Assembly: GCA_903887465.1 (NCBI GenBank)
Contig: CAISPW010000297.1
Coordinates: forward strand, 1-41,981
From: an uncultured Oscillochloris sp.
GTDB lineage: Bacteria; Chloroflexota; Chloroflexia; Chloroflexales; Chloroflexaceae
DNA: 41,981 bases
Direction of reading: 5' to 3'
In this document: positions 1 through 8,155 of the stretch, in pieces
How positions within the stretch are numbered: the first letter of the stretch is position 1
How the letters are laid out: the number at the start of each line of letters is the position of its first letter
Program-made: the position numbers and the translations under genes
Notes under the pieces: model-generated
Database searches by the model: none
The model's input: the letters and a program-made list of their open reading frames with translations, nothing else
Told to the model about the DNA's origin: nothing

Positions 1-191
1 CCGAGCGGGCGTAGGTCGTCGGCATAATGTGGCACCTGCTCGCGATGAAACCAAGGCGACACAGCCATCCCGAATGCGTAGGTGAGCGCATAGTTGTGGA
101 TATAGCGCCCGGTCTCGTAGAGCCGCCCTAGCTCGCGTGTGGCGTGAAAGAGTGGATCTTGTAGTGTCATGCGACAGAGGTAGATCTGCAT
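1..191 (-). CDS. csc1: Type I-D Cascade subunit Cas5d/Csc1 (partial, N-terminal part)
   Basis: This gene runs off the left edge, so only about 63 residues are visible. It reads MQIYLCRMTLQDPLFHATRE and continues with a GRLYETGRYIHNYALTYAFG stretch, which is the characteristic start of the Csc1 family. Csc1 is the Cas5-like subunit that holds the 5' handle of the crRNA in the type I-D interference complex. The ATG at 191 is only 9 bases after the csc2 stop, and its AGGAG ribosome site overlaps that stop codon, so translation is probably coupled. It is last of the visible cas operon; cas6 and the adaptation genes, if present, would lie outside the window. The identification rests on the N-terminal motif and on operon position. 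Confidence 0.85.
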   Translation of the reverse strand, partial: MQIYLCRMTLQDPLFHATRELGRLYETGRYIHNYALTYAFGMAVSPWFHREQVPHYADDLRPL

Positions 192-200
192 AGGGTTCTC

Positions 201-1238
201 CTACTTACCACGGCCCTTCTTCTGGATGTAGGCCGCATGATAGGCCGTGCTATCACGCACGGCGGCGTGAAGCAACTCACCCATGCCCGACTCGGCGCGC
301 GTCCGCGCCCCCAGGTCATCAAGGAAGTGAGACAGATCGGCACCCACCAGTAGCTGCTGGACAGCCACCCGGTCGGCACCGAGGAGTGTCGGAAGCAGGG
401 AGCGAGCCGCACTGAGAGCCATATCAACGCTGATTGGCTGATTCGGATCGAAATCGGGCGTACCTGCGACATGATCGTAGAGGTGCTGCGTGAAATGCAG
501 ATTGGAGAAGATCTCACCATCGGCCAGTACGATGCCCAGCAGGTGGTTCGTCATCGTGCCGGTGCGCGTCGTCTGGGCACCGTAACGGCGAGCGCGTAGC
601 ACGTTGCCGAGTACATAAAGGAAAAGCGGGGCCGTTAGGTCGCGCACAGTGATCACCGCCGGAAAGAGGGTCTGCGGGCGCACGTGATCCTGCTCGTTGA
701 TTCGGCTCGTCACCTCACCTTTGCGACTCATCGTGCCACCCTCGTAGGGTGCGTTAAGCGTGAAGGACTCGTGGCTGCTGTCGAAGGCGCTCAGACTGTA
801 GGCGGTATCGCTGTAGACCTTCGACTTCTCTGAGCCAGCATCGCCAATGGCAAAACCATAGCTGACACAGTCGGGGCACTGCTTGCAAAAATCAACGTTG
901 TAGTCGCAGATCGGTCGCCCTGCTGGGTCTATCGCCACGCCGCGATCATCGGTTTTGCGATCCTTACCCTCGGCAGCAGAGTCGCCACTGACCAGTCCGT
1001 AGTGTCGCAGCAACTCGCGCCCAATCAGACGCTCAGGGGTGGTCTGCTTCCGCTTGAACATCGTAATGCGCGTAATCAGTTCGTCGTGCGTAATCCCGGC
1101 GTGGACACGAGCCGTGTTCAGTTCACCGTCGGTCTGAAAAAGGGAGTAGGAGTCGGTCTCGCGCAGCAATACAATATGCGCGTAGTGACCCATCGGACGC
1201 GGCGGTACGCTGGTAGGGAAGAAAGTCGTCGTGAGCAT
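201..1238 (-). CDS. csc2: Type I-D Cascade backbone subunit Cas7d/Csc2
   Basis: This 345-residue protein matches the Csc2 family, the Cas7-like subunit that polymerises along the crRNA to form the backbone of the type I-D complex. Recognisable parts are the N-terminal FFPTSVPPRPMGHYAHIVLL segment, a Cys-containing insertion (DFCKQCPDC, about residues 117-125) that could bind zinc, and a Gly/Ser/Thr-rich section (GAQTTRTGTMTNHLLGIVLA, about 219-238). Length fits the family. The ATG at 1238 follows an AGGAG by about 10 bases. It lies 36 bases downstream of the cas10d stop and 9 bases upstream of csc1, so it is an internal gene of the cas operon. Confidence 0.9.
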   Translation of the reverse strand: MLTTTFFPTSVPPRPMGHYAHIVLLRETDSYSLFQTDGELNTARVHAGITHDELITRITMFKRKQTTPERLIGRELLRHYGLVSGDSAAEGKDRKTDDRGVAIDPAGRPICDYNVDFCKQCPDCVSYGFAIGDAGSEKSKVYSDTAYSLSAFDSSHESFTLNAPYEGGTMSRKGEVTSRINEQDHVRPQTLFPAVITVRDLTAPLFLYVLGNVLRARRYGAQTTRTGTMTNHLLGIVLADGEIFSNLHFTQHLYDHVAGTPDFDPNQPISVDMALSAARSLLPTLLGADRVAVQQLLVGADLSHFLDDLGARTRAESGMGELLHAAVRDSTAYHAAYIQKKGRGK

Positions 1239-1274
1239 GAGATGGTGTCTCCTGTTGTTGATATGAGGGTAGGA

Positions 1275-4200
1275 CTATTGGGCAACTTCGGTGTCCTGCT
1301 TATCTTCGCTCGATTCATTCCGCTCACGCCACTCACGGCGTTGCTCTGCCATATAAATCGACTCGCAGGCGTTCTTGAGTAGGTTGAGTTGCTTACCCGC
1401 AATGGCGGCGCGATCCTGCTTGAAAATATCGCGGTAGATGGTCTCGACAAAGTAGTGAGCGAAGTCCTCAATCGCGGCCTGGATTGCCGCGCTGCGCGTC
1501 TCCTTCTCAGGGTAGAGCCAGGTCGGCACGGTGCCATCAGCTTTGTTATGGCTCACCCGCTCGACAAACTGTTCCAGGCGGCTGCGCACCACCTCGAACA
1601 ATGACTCCACATCGGCGAAGAGGCGCAGGTCGGCGGTGAGCAACGCCTTGGCGGACTCACTGAGTGGACGCACAATACTGTTACTGTTGAGCCGACCAGA
1701 CTTGTGACGATAGAACTTGCGGTAGCGCAGAACCAACTCACGGGCGTGGGACATAGCAGTACTCCCATGTTCTAAGTAGTGCTCGACCAGATTGACATAG
1801 AGGGCTGCCTTTGCGGCTGGGATGCTCTCGCTATTCTCGCGACGCAGCCCCTTCTTGAGATAGTAGAAAGCGTAGAGCGGTGAGGTCTCCAAATTGCGAG
1901 CGAGGGCCGGAATTTCATGCCAGCGATAGTCGTAGCCACCAATTCCCATCTTTGCGTTCCCGTCGAGATGGATGAAGTACGCCGCAGTGAGTCGCTGGAG
2001 TGCGGGCAGGAGCTGATCGAGGTTGAGCCGCGTCGGGCCAGCGAGGCGACCAACAAAGGCATGGGGGGCATCAAAGGCTACCGTTTCTGGCAGCTCACTG
2101 GCCTCCTGTATGATCGGTAGCAGGCTCTCGCTAGCTACTACCTTCACATCAAGCAACAACGGCAACAGCAGCGCCAAGAAGGCCGGATTGATCCACGCCT
2201 CGGCATCTTTGGCATCGCGCTCAGCGGGCGGCAGGCCAATAAAGCTAAAGGTAATCGGCTCCGCTGCCGGGAAGCGCAGACGGAAGAGCCGGTCATCCTC
2301 AACGTGGGCAATCTCGCTTGGGTGGAGAATAAATTCAGGAAGTCGCTGAAAACACTCAGGGCTTAGGTCTACCTGCACATCGGGTGCGTCCGGGGGCGGG
2401 AGCATCTGGCTACGCAAAGAGGTGAAGCTCACCCGCTTTAGTCGGTCGTGCAGTGCCCGCACCATGCGCAGGGTTTCCGGGGTAAAGAAGTAGGTCGGGT
2501 AAAAGAAGAGGTAGCGCAGCTTGCGTTTCTCGAAATTCCCACCGCTCTCGCGCCCACGCTTCATCAGCAACTGGCGCAACATCATCTCGGCCCCACACAC
2601 CGCACAGATACGGCGGATAGCCTTGCTGCCATGCAGCGGCTGCTTATTGGTATAGACCATCGGAGCAAACAGGATGGCGGCCTCTTGCTGCTCACTCACG
2701 CGGTAGGGCGATGAGCATAGGCCACAGACACTTGTTGCGCCGTGCCCGCTCTTGCGTGCGCCGCTGTAGCGGGCCAGTTCTGTCTTGAGTCGATCTCGCA
2801 GATCATCGGGTTCGGCACCGCTAAACTTGAGATGATCTCCAACATAGCGCCGCAGTTCGTTCCATCCCGCCGCATCCGTGGGCGGAGTATCGGGTAGCTG
2901 CGCCGCCACCCCGGCAGCCAGCGCGTGCATACGATCAACCCACTGCTGCTCGTCAAGTCCAGATGTGCGCTGGCGAAAAACCCCAGCGGCATAGTACCAG
3001 CCGTAAGGTACACCACCGGCGGTGCGGTTCCCATTGATCTGTCGCACCAGATCGCGTAGATCAGCCACACCCATCTGTCCCAACAGATAGCCCTCCGCAT
3101 CGAAATCCGGCGCGTGTTCAGACGCAATCTTCACCAATAGCGCGCAGACTTCGGCAATTCGGTCAACCTCTACGCTATCGGGCAGATCGAGGTTGGTGTC
3201 GGCGGGAGCCATATTCTTCGCGGCGATGTTTGTATAGCGCTTTCCCGCAGCCGAGTTTGGCCCAATCCGGCGCTCTGCGAAGCGGGCAATGATCTGTGCC
3301 AGCTTGCGCGGCGAGAAGAAGAGGTCGTAGTAGTCAGCGTACTTGATACCCTTCCCCCCACGTGCAATGCCGGTCAGATTCTCGTTCAACTGGCGCTGAC
3401 AGAGATCGCGGATACGCCCAATCGTTGCCTCAGCAACATCGGCAACCGCAGGTGCAGGCGGAGCCTCGCGGCGAGCAAGGTAGACCACGCCAGTGGGAGC
3501 GTAGAGCAGCGGCTCGCGCTGATCTGGCACGGCATAGGCTGCAACTGCAGCGTTATTGATGATGCTGGTAAGCACGCCGCGCACATCGGCGAGATGATGG
3601 TAGACCAGAGACGCCTGCACGTGTTCATCGTGGAAGCTTTCAAACATGCGCCGGATCGACGGATGACTAACTACATCAACCGGGGTGCGGCCCAAGTAGG
3701 CGAGGTAATCGGCCAAGGTCGCGAGATCCGTAGCGAGTCGCAGGTGTCGTCCACGGACACGCAAACCGGGCAAGGCGGCGAGGTTGTGCATCACGCCCCA
3801 CTGGAGTTGGGTATTCGTGGCGATATAGATCAGGTCGTGGAGCGAAGCCTCGATACCGCCAATCGGCATGAGAAATTCGGCAAACCCCAACCGCTCGCAC
3901 CAGCCGCTCACGACACGCTCGACATCTGGCAGATGCGCGGCGACATTCACCGTATGATGTTCCAGCCCAACGGCGCGTAGCTCCGCGTCTACATCCGGCA
4001 GCTTCAGCCAGTCGTGGAGCGTATAGCCCGCACAGAACAGGCGATAGGTCATATCGTCAAAATCATCTACAAAACGCTTTGCGCCCCAATGCCGCAGAGT
4101 GCGTGCTACCTGCGCCGTCGGGAGCAGCCCATTGACAATATGGGCACGCATGCTCTGGTCGTCACCGTAGCGAGCCACATCCTCGGCGGGTGTCCCTCCC

Positions 4201-4550
4201 TCACGCTTACGCACGGCGAAATTTCCGCCTTTGGCAGCTACATGTCCGAGCAACTCTGAGAGACGGGGTGCCACATGTAAGGCAAAGTCGGATAGCACCA
4301 CATCGTTGGGATCAATCACTTCACGTAGCAGCATGGAAAAGAGCGGCTCAGGGGTGAGCTTCGGCTTTTCAGCGAGATCATGTTGGTCTCGTGCTGTGGC
4401 AATCTCTTCGGAGAGAGCTTCAATCTCATCCAGAGACTCTGGCGGCTGCTCAAATATATCAGGCGCAGGGCGGGTGGTGTCCCAGAGGGGACTCTGAAAC
4501 AAGGACTTCTCTGAAGAGGGTTCAGGCACATCAGGTTCAGAGAGAATCAT
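1275..4550 (-). CDS. csc3: Type I-D large subunit Cas10d/Csc3 with HD nuclease domain
   Basis: This protein of about 1091 residues is the type I-D signature protein. In this subtype the HD nuclease domain that usually belongs to Cas3 sits at the N-terminus of Cas10d. Here a CAGYTLHDWLKL motif lies near residue 178, with more His residues and a second LHD downstream. A four-cysteine zinc ribbon follows (CGLC near 610, CAVC near 650). The palm-like C-terminal half has GGYDY near residue 870, where nucleotide-cyclising Cas10 proteins have GGDD, so cyclic oligoadenylate synthesis is unlikely. The ATG at 4550 was preferred over one at 4556 because GAGG lies 7 bases before it and only 1 base before the other. 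It starts 13 bases after the cas3 stop. Confidence 0.92.
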   Translation of the reverse strand: MILSEPDVPEPSSEKSLFQSPLWDTTRPAPDIFEQPPESLDEIEALSEEIATARDQHDLAEKPKLTPEPLFSMLLREVIDPNDVVLSDFALHVAPRLSELLGHVAAKGGNFAVRKREGGTPAEDVARYGDDQSMRAHIVNGLLPTAQVARTLRHWGAKRFVDDFDDMTYRLFCAGYTLHDWLKLPDVDAELRAVGLEHHTVNVAAHLPDVERVVSGWCERLGFAEFLMPIGGIEASLHDLIYIATNTQLQWGVMHNLAALPGLRVRGRHLRLATDLATLADYLAYLGRTPVDVVSHPSIRRMFESFHDEHVQASLVYHHLADVRGVLTSIINNAAVAAYAVPDQREPLLYAPTGVVYLARREAPPAPAVADVAEATIGRIRDLCQRQLNENLTGIARGGKGIKYADYYDLFFSPRKLAQIIARFAERRIGPNSAAGKRYTNIAAKNMAPADTNLDLPDSVEVDRIAEVCALLVKIASEHAPDFDAEGYLLGQMGVADLRDLVRQINGNRTAGGVPYGWYYAAGVFRQRTSGLDEQQWVDRMHALAAGVAAQLPDTPPTDAAGWNELRRYVGDHLKFSGAEPDDLRDRLKTELARYSGARKSGHGATSVCGLCSSPYRVSEQQEAAILFAPMVYTNKQPLHGSKAIRRICAVCGAEMMLRQLLMKRGRESGGNFEKRKLRYLFFYPTYFFTPETLRMVRALHDRLKRVSFTSLRSQMLPPPDAPDVQVDLSPECFQRLPEFILHPSEIAHVEDDRLFRLRFPAAEPITFSFIGLPPAERDAKDAEAWINPAFLALLLPLLLDVKVVASESLLPIIQEASELPETVAFDAPHAFVGRLAGPTRLNLDQLLPALQRLTAAYFIHLDGNAKMGIGGYDYRWHEIPALARNLETSPLYAFYYLKKGLRRENSESIPAAKAALYVNLVEHYLEHGSTAMSHARELVLRYRKFYRHKSGRLNSNSIVRPLSESAKALLTADLRLFADVESLFEVVRSRLEQFVERVSHNKADGTVPTWLYPEKETRSAAIQAAIEDFAHYFVETIYRDIFKQDRAAIAGKQLNLLKNACESIYMAEQRREWRERNESSEDKQDTEVAQ

Positions 4551-4563
4551 CGGCATACCTCAC

Positions 4564-6711
4564 TCAGTAGATCAGCGGTGCATCAGACGCACTGCTGAGG
4601 GGCTTGAGGCGAAGGCGGCTATCGAGTAGGAGGGCTGCTCGCCCAAATGCCACAGTTCCGGTCTGTGTACCTGCGTCAGCATTATCAGCGCGGTACGGCC
4701 AGAGTGGAAGGCTGGGCGGAAGATAACACGAGCGCTGTACCTGACGTGGCTCGTAGCCAGGGATAATCAGACCAACACAAGGATCATCAATGAGGTGCCT
4801 ATTGAGCTGGGGTAAAAACTCGTGGCCAGCACAGTCGAGGCGTATCCCCGGCAACACCTGGGCGCACTGGTGACGATCCGCTCCCCAGATAGCGACATCA
4901 GGGGTAAGCATGATTATCACCGGCTCGCGCCGTTCGCGCAGACCACACCAGCGAAAAAAGAACTTCTGAAAGCCCCGCTTGAAGGGCCGGTCGGCATCAA
5001 TGCCATAGCGCCGTCGCACCTCGGCAAGAAACGGGTCGCGACCCAGCAACTCTAGCTGTGCGTTCGCCAGCAGCCAGAATAGATCATAGCGCAGCGCCTC
5101 GGCTGCCTGATCATTGAGCAGACCACAATCAAAGGAACTGCTGCCGCGAAAGGATTGAGCCTCACTCATCAGCAACTCCTCACCGCCAGCCGCACGATCT
5201 CGCCACTCACGGAGCGCGTCACCAATACGCCCCTGGATCAGCGCCGCATAGCGCGGCAGCAGGTGCGTGGTTACGGACGCAAAGCTCGCCTTGAGTTGCT
5301 TACTTGAGAGCGTCTGAATAACTTTTGCGGGTACAAAACGGCCCCAGAGGCGCGCATAGTGATCAAAGCGGGCCGGTTGCGGGAAGGCGGTTACGATTAT
5401 TTGTGACAACACCTCGCGGGTATAGGTTGCGCCATCAACAAGCGGTACTGGCTGGCCCTCAGCGGGCTGAAATAGCCGCTCGTAGATAAATGACGGCACC
5501 AGGGCGTGGGCAGCAAACGCAGTAAAGTGCTGCTCTTGCTGATCTTGATCAGTAAACGTCGTGTGCCGACCCAAGCGACCAAGGCGCTGGAGGAACGTAC
5601 CCGCACCGTTCGACTCAAAGATCAGCAGGTTGATTCGAAAATCTACGCCGACATCCACCGTCGAGGTGCCAATCAGCAGATCTGCATTGTAAGAAATCTT
5701 GCGCGTCTTACGGTCGGTCAGCCCGGTATTCAGTCCGAGAGTCAGACCCTCAGCTTTGAGCAACGGCTCTACGATTGCGGCGATACGCATCGCCGAGGCC
5801 AGAGAGTTTACGATCAGGGCAGCTTTTGCGCCATGGGGATGATCACGGAACCAGGGCAGGATAAGATCAGAGACACCACGCCCGATCCACTCTTCAGCGC
5901 TGCCCTCAGAGAAGCTCATGCTGCTGCCCTGCAAGATTGACCGCCAGCCGCTGCCAGGATCGTCACCGTGATGATACCAACCCTCGTGCTGTGGATTGAT
6001 AAGCCGCAACCGTGATACAAAGCCAGCACGCTTAAGCAGGTGCATAATCTCTAGCTTCGGCGTCGCCGAGAGGAAGAGCGTCTTCATGTCTTTGTTCTGC
6101 GTGGCGAGAAAGAGCAAGCCTGTTAGCACCGCCACGACCTCAGGCGTATCGAAGATATGAAACTCGTCAAAGGTCAATTGGTCGAAGAGCGTAGCCACCT
6201 GGCCTACAACGTGCGTGGCGCTGCGCCCATACTGCTGGTAATGAAACTGAAGGATGGCGTGGAGAATATCTGGATTTGAAAGTACGAGTCGGTGCTGTGT
6301 GAGTTCGCGAAGCAGTACCTCGGGTCGGCTAAGCTGCTCGGCATCGGCGTAGAGTTCATCGAGCCGTGCGCCATAGAGTGTGGCGACCCGATCTGCCTTT
6401 ATCCCCCAGCTCGGCAGCGTATTGGCAGCACTCCGCTGCTGATCCTGAATTAGTTCATTGGTGGGGAATAGCGAGAGGGTGCCGTTATGTCGAGGGTTGA
6501 CCAATAGCGGCAGCAGCCCAGCCAAACTCTTCCCATCCCCCGTCATCGCCGTATTGATCACCACATCAATACTTGGGTCAATCAAGGCGCGATACGTCTC
6601 TAGTTGGTGTTGCGAGAGCCGCCAGTCCTTCGGCAGTCTCGTTATCATTTCGGTGGGTACATCAGCCTCGTTCGCCAACTTCGAGTAGACCGGGAGGGTT
6701 GTAATCTGCAT
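4564..6711 (-). CDS. cas3: Type I-D CRISPR-associated helicase Cas3' (no HD domain)
   Basis: This superfamily 2 helicase of about 715 residues would unwind and translocate along target DNA after Cascade recruitment. Visible motifs are Walker A (TGDGKS, residues 57-62), a DEFH box, FLSATP (motif III), GTSTVDVGVDF (motif V) and QRLGRLGR (motif VI). There is no HD nuclease domain, as expected for type I-D, where the HD domain is in Cas10d. The start at 6711 was chosen because GGAGAGG lies about 9 bases upstream; an in-frame ATG at 6756 has no obvious ribosome site. It is the first gene of the visible cas operon and follows a 792-base non-coding spacer. A TGCTATGCT extended -10-like sequence lies upstream near 6775-6783. 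Confidence 0.92.
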   Translation of the reverse strand: MQITTLPVYSKLANEADVPTEMITRLPKDWRLSQHQLETYRALIDPSIDVVINTAMTGDGKSLAGLLPLLVNPRHNGTLSLFPTNELIQDQQRSAANTLPSWGIKADRVATLYGARLDELYADAEQLSRPEVLLRELTQHRLVLSNPDILHAILQFHYQQYGRSATHVVGQVATLFDQLTFDEFHIFDTPEVVAVLTGLLFLATQNKDMKTLFLSATPKLEIMHLLKRAGFVSRLRLINPQHEGWYHHGDDPGSGWRSILQGSSMSFSEGSAEEWIGRGVSDLILPWFRDHPHGAKAALIVNSLASAMRIAAIVEPLLKAEGLTLGLNTGLTDRKTRKISYNADLLIGTSTVDVGVDFRINLLIFESNGAGTFLQRLGRLGRHTTFTDQDQQEQHFTAFAAHALVPSFIYERLFQPAEGQPVPLVDGATYTREVLSQIIVTAFPQPARFDHYARLWGRFVPAKVIQTLSSKQLKASFASVTTHLLPRYAALIQGRIGDALREWRDRAAGGEELLMSEAQSFRGSSSFDCGLLNDQAAEALRYDLFWLLANAQLELLGRDPFLAEVRRRYGIDADRPFKRGFQKFFFRWCGLRERREPVIIMLTPDVAIWGADRHQCAQVLPGIRLDCAGHEFLPQLNRHLIDDPCVGLIIPGYEPRQVQRSCYLPPSLPLWPYRADNADAGTQTGTVAFGRAALLLDSRLRLKPLSSASDAPLIY

Positions 6712-6842
6712 CAGCCAATACCTCTCCATTCTGATCCGTGATGCGTGACTGGACATGACGTCTCACTGCTGTAGCATAGCACGCCCCTCGGGACTCGGGG
6801 AGTCCACTGTTCGTTATTAACCGCTTTGTTTAAGGCATTCTG

Positions 6843-6884
6843 CCCCTGCCGGAAAGCTTCACGCCCCTGCCGGAAAGCATTTCG
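6843..6884. repeat. Two-copy direct repeat of about 20 bp
   Basis: The 16-base sequence GCCCCTGCCGGAAAGC occurs twice in tandem with similar flanks. Function is unknown; it lies about 130 bases upstream of the cas3 start. Confidence 0.6.
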
Positions 6885-7010
6885 CAGAAAAATGATGCGT
6901 ATCCGTATGAATACTTTGCGCCGCTCCCGGTTATGAAACCTGTCAGATGCGACCGGATAAAGCCGCTACTACGAACTGTAAACTTGAAACATCGCACCTA
7001 GACCTTGTCT

Positions 7011-7076
7011 GAGGTGAAAATAGCCGATAGCCGATAGCCGATAGCCGATAGCCGGGCATCAGCGGCCATGTTCATC
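7011..7076. repeat. TAGCCGA heptamer array with conserved flanks (copy 1)
   Basis: About five units of the heptamer TAGCCGA are followed by GGGCATCAGCGGCCATGTTCATC. The same core and both flanks reappear in inverted orientation at 41834-41893, with fewer heptamers there. The shared flanks show that this is a dispersed element and not only a simple-sequence run. Confidence 0.75.
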
Positions 7077-7237
7077 TGGTGTTGTGCGGCGGAGACGCAT
7101 GGTTGTCTAGCCTGAAAACAGAAACACGTATGGCGCAAGCTCTGGAACAAGCTGCTGGCGAAACTTGAGTTTCCGCCCATAGATTATCCTGAACATTCTC
7201 AACATGCCGACGAACAGTGTGCGGGCTGATGCACTGA

Positions 7238-7340
7238 TATAGCAATCCTCTTGGGGTTGTTGCGTGGAGTCGAGGCTTTAGCCGGATAAGGCCGGCTAAA
7301 GCCTTGACTCCTTCTTCACAACTGGAATAGGACTGCTATA
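7238..7340. mobile_element. MITE-like element with 12-bp terminal inverted repeats
   Basis: The element begins TATAGCAATCCT and ends AGGACTGCTATA, which are inverted repeats with one mismatch. Its centre (7267-7310) is a 19-bp hairpin with one mismatch built on GGCTTTAGCCGG. At about 103 bases with no coding capacity it fits a non-autonomous miniature transposable element. No clear target duplication was found. Confidence 0.6.
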
Positions 7341-7386
7341 GTACCTATTCACAGGCAACGCAATGGGTGAGATCAACCACAATAAA

Positions 7387-7418
7387 GACGGCACCAGTCA
7401 ATATTGACTGGTGCCGTC
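7387..7418. terminator. Perfect palindromic terminator
   Basis: GACGGCACCAGTCAAT is followed directly by its exact reverse complement, giving a 32-base perfect palindrome. On the minus strand TTTATT follows, consistent with a Rho-independent terminator for the WYL/Uma2 transcript or for the candidate small RNA. Confidence 0.7.
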
Positions 7419-7455
7419 GTAATCCCTCAAAGGGATCATAGCCGCGAGCAATCCT

Positions 7456-7490
7456 GTTTCAATCCGCCGGACGGATGTGGTAGTAGACAC
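7456..7490 (-). CRISPR. Solitary CRISPR-type repeat (35 bp)
   Basis: On the minus strand the 35-base unit begins GTGTCTACTACC, contains an ATCCG/CGGAT stem, and ends ATTGAAAC, the typical 8-base tag left on crRNAs by Cas6 cleavage. The layout resembles 35-37-base repeats of type I-D systems. No second copy was found in the window, so this is a lone or relic repeat rather than an array. The call rests on layout and the ATTGAAAC end. Confidence 0.5.
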
Positions 7491-7492
7491 TC

Positions 7493-7501
7493 ATTGTAGC
7501 A
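7493..7501 (-). promoter_or_regulatory. Extended -10 promoter-like sequence at the solitary repeat
   Basis: The minus strand reads TGCTACAAT, a close match to the extended -10 consensus TGnTATAAT. Its expected start site, 6-7 bases downstream, falls in the first bases of the solitary CRISPR-type repeat. There is no good -35 match. The box sits just past the Uma2 stop codon. Confidence 0.35.
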
Positions 7502-7504
7502 CAG

Positions 7505-8152
7505 CTACGGAAGCACCGCCTCCACATCCACCACGCCGACAGACTCACCATCGAGCATCAGCGGGATAGCCGCCTCACGCCGGTAGTCATCGCGGCGGGC
7601 GTAATGCGGCTCGCTGGCTGGCCCACTTGGCTCCTGGTAGACCTCGACCTGCCCATCAACCAGGTTGACGATCCAGTAGACCGCGATGCCTGCGGTAGCG
7701 TAGAGGCGCTGCTTCATTGTACGGTCGCGCTGGAGCGTGCTGTCCGACACCTCTACCACCAGCGCAACATCCTCGGGACCGGGGTGACGGTCGCGGTATT
7801 GCCGACGGTCGCCACGCACGATCACCACATCCGGCTCGGGTTCGCTGTCAGCGGTGGTGATTGGCTCCTGGGCATCAACATACCAGCCGATAGGCGCAAG
7901 CTGGGCCAGTGCCTCGCGCATGAGCTGCGTGGCTAGGCGGTGCGGCGGATTCTTGGGCATCTTTGTTACGAGCCATCCCTCAAGGAGTTCAACCGGATCA
8001 TCGTCGGTAAGGATTCCCGCCTGCACCATCTGGTGATACTGGGCGATGCTCAACCGCCAGATTGGGCTGTCTGGCACCGCCAAGGTGGTGCTCGTGCGGG
8101 TTGCCCGCTGTGCATCTATGCTCATAGGAGTATCTCGCAGGTTATGCCTCAC
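7505..8152 (-). CDS. Uma2-family (DUF820) putative PD-(D/E)XK endonuclease
   Basis: This protein of about 215 residues belongs to the Uma2/DUF820 family, which has a restriction-endonuclease-like fold and is strongly expanded in Cyanobacteria and Chloroflexi; its cellular role is not established. Visible family features are the N-terminal LLEGWLVTKMPKNPPH segment, the SEPEPDVVIV strand carrying a catalytic-type Asp, and LVVEVSDSTLQRDRTMK with the E and K positions, then YATAGIAVYWIV. A GTG start at 8152 is favoured because GGGGAG lies 6 bases upstream; an ATG at 8125 is the alternative. It begins 3 bases after the WYL regulator stop, so the two are almost certainly co-transcribed. Confidence 0.85.
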   Translation of the reverse strand: MRHNLRDTPMSIDAQRATRTSTTLAVPDSPIWRLSIAQYHQMVQAGILTDDDPVELLEGWLVTKMPKNPPHRLATQLMREALAQLAPIGWYVDAQEPITTADSEPEPDVVIVRGDRRQYRDRHPGPEDVALVVEVSDSTLQRDRTMKQRLYATAGIAVYWIVNLVDGQVEVYQEPSGPASEPHYARRDDYRREAAIPLMLDGESVGVVDVEAVLP

Positions 8153-8155
8153 GCC

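Larger units (their letters stand above)
7382..7490 (-). ncRNA. Candidate small RNA: one CRISPR-type repeat followed by a terminator
   Basis: Read on the minus strand, a TGCTACAAT extended -10 box (7493-7501) would start transcription within the first bases of a lone CRISPR-type repeat (7456-7490). The transcript would then pass a small ATCCCT/AGGGAT hairpin (7422-7436) and end at a perfect palindrome followed by TTTATT. The predicted RNA is about 105 bases and has no second repeat. Alternatively this is only the 3' untranslated region of the Uma2 gene carrying a relic repeat. The RNA is inferred; the elements themselves are visible. Confidence 0.3.
6712..7504. other. Repeat-rich intergenic spacer upstream of the cas operon
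   Basis: This 792-base stretch separates the cas operon from the WYL/Uma2 operon and contains no convincing gene. From left to right it holds a possible extended -10 for cas3, an imperfect 20-base duplication around GCCCCTGCCGGAAAGC (6843-6884), a TAGCCGA heptamer array, a MITE-like element (7238-7340), a perfect terminator palindrome and a solitary CRISPR-type repeat. A short plus-strand reading frame around 7115-7228 (starting KQKHVWRKLWNKLL) resembles a protein C-terminus but has no start and a stop just before it; it may be gene debris. Confidence 0.7.

Noticed and set aside
6998-7180. 60-residue minus-strand ORF containing RLSAIGYRLSAI
   Set aside because: The peptide is a translation of the heptamer repeat; a similar peptide arises from 41736-41957, showing that both are repeat shadows.
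7100-7228. Short reading frame (KQKHVWRKLWNKLL...) that looks like a protein C-terminus
   Set aside because: It has no start codon, a stop immediately upstream, and no recognisable family; it may be debris, so it is only mentioned in the spacer entry.
7422-7436. ATCCCT/AGGGAT hairpin as a second CRISPR repeat
   Set aside because: It shares only the GGATT core with the solitary repeat, lacks the ATTGAAAC end, and would leave no spacer.
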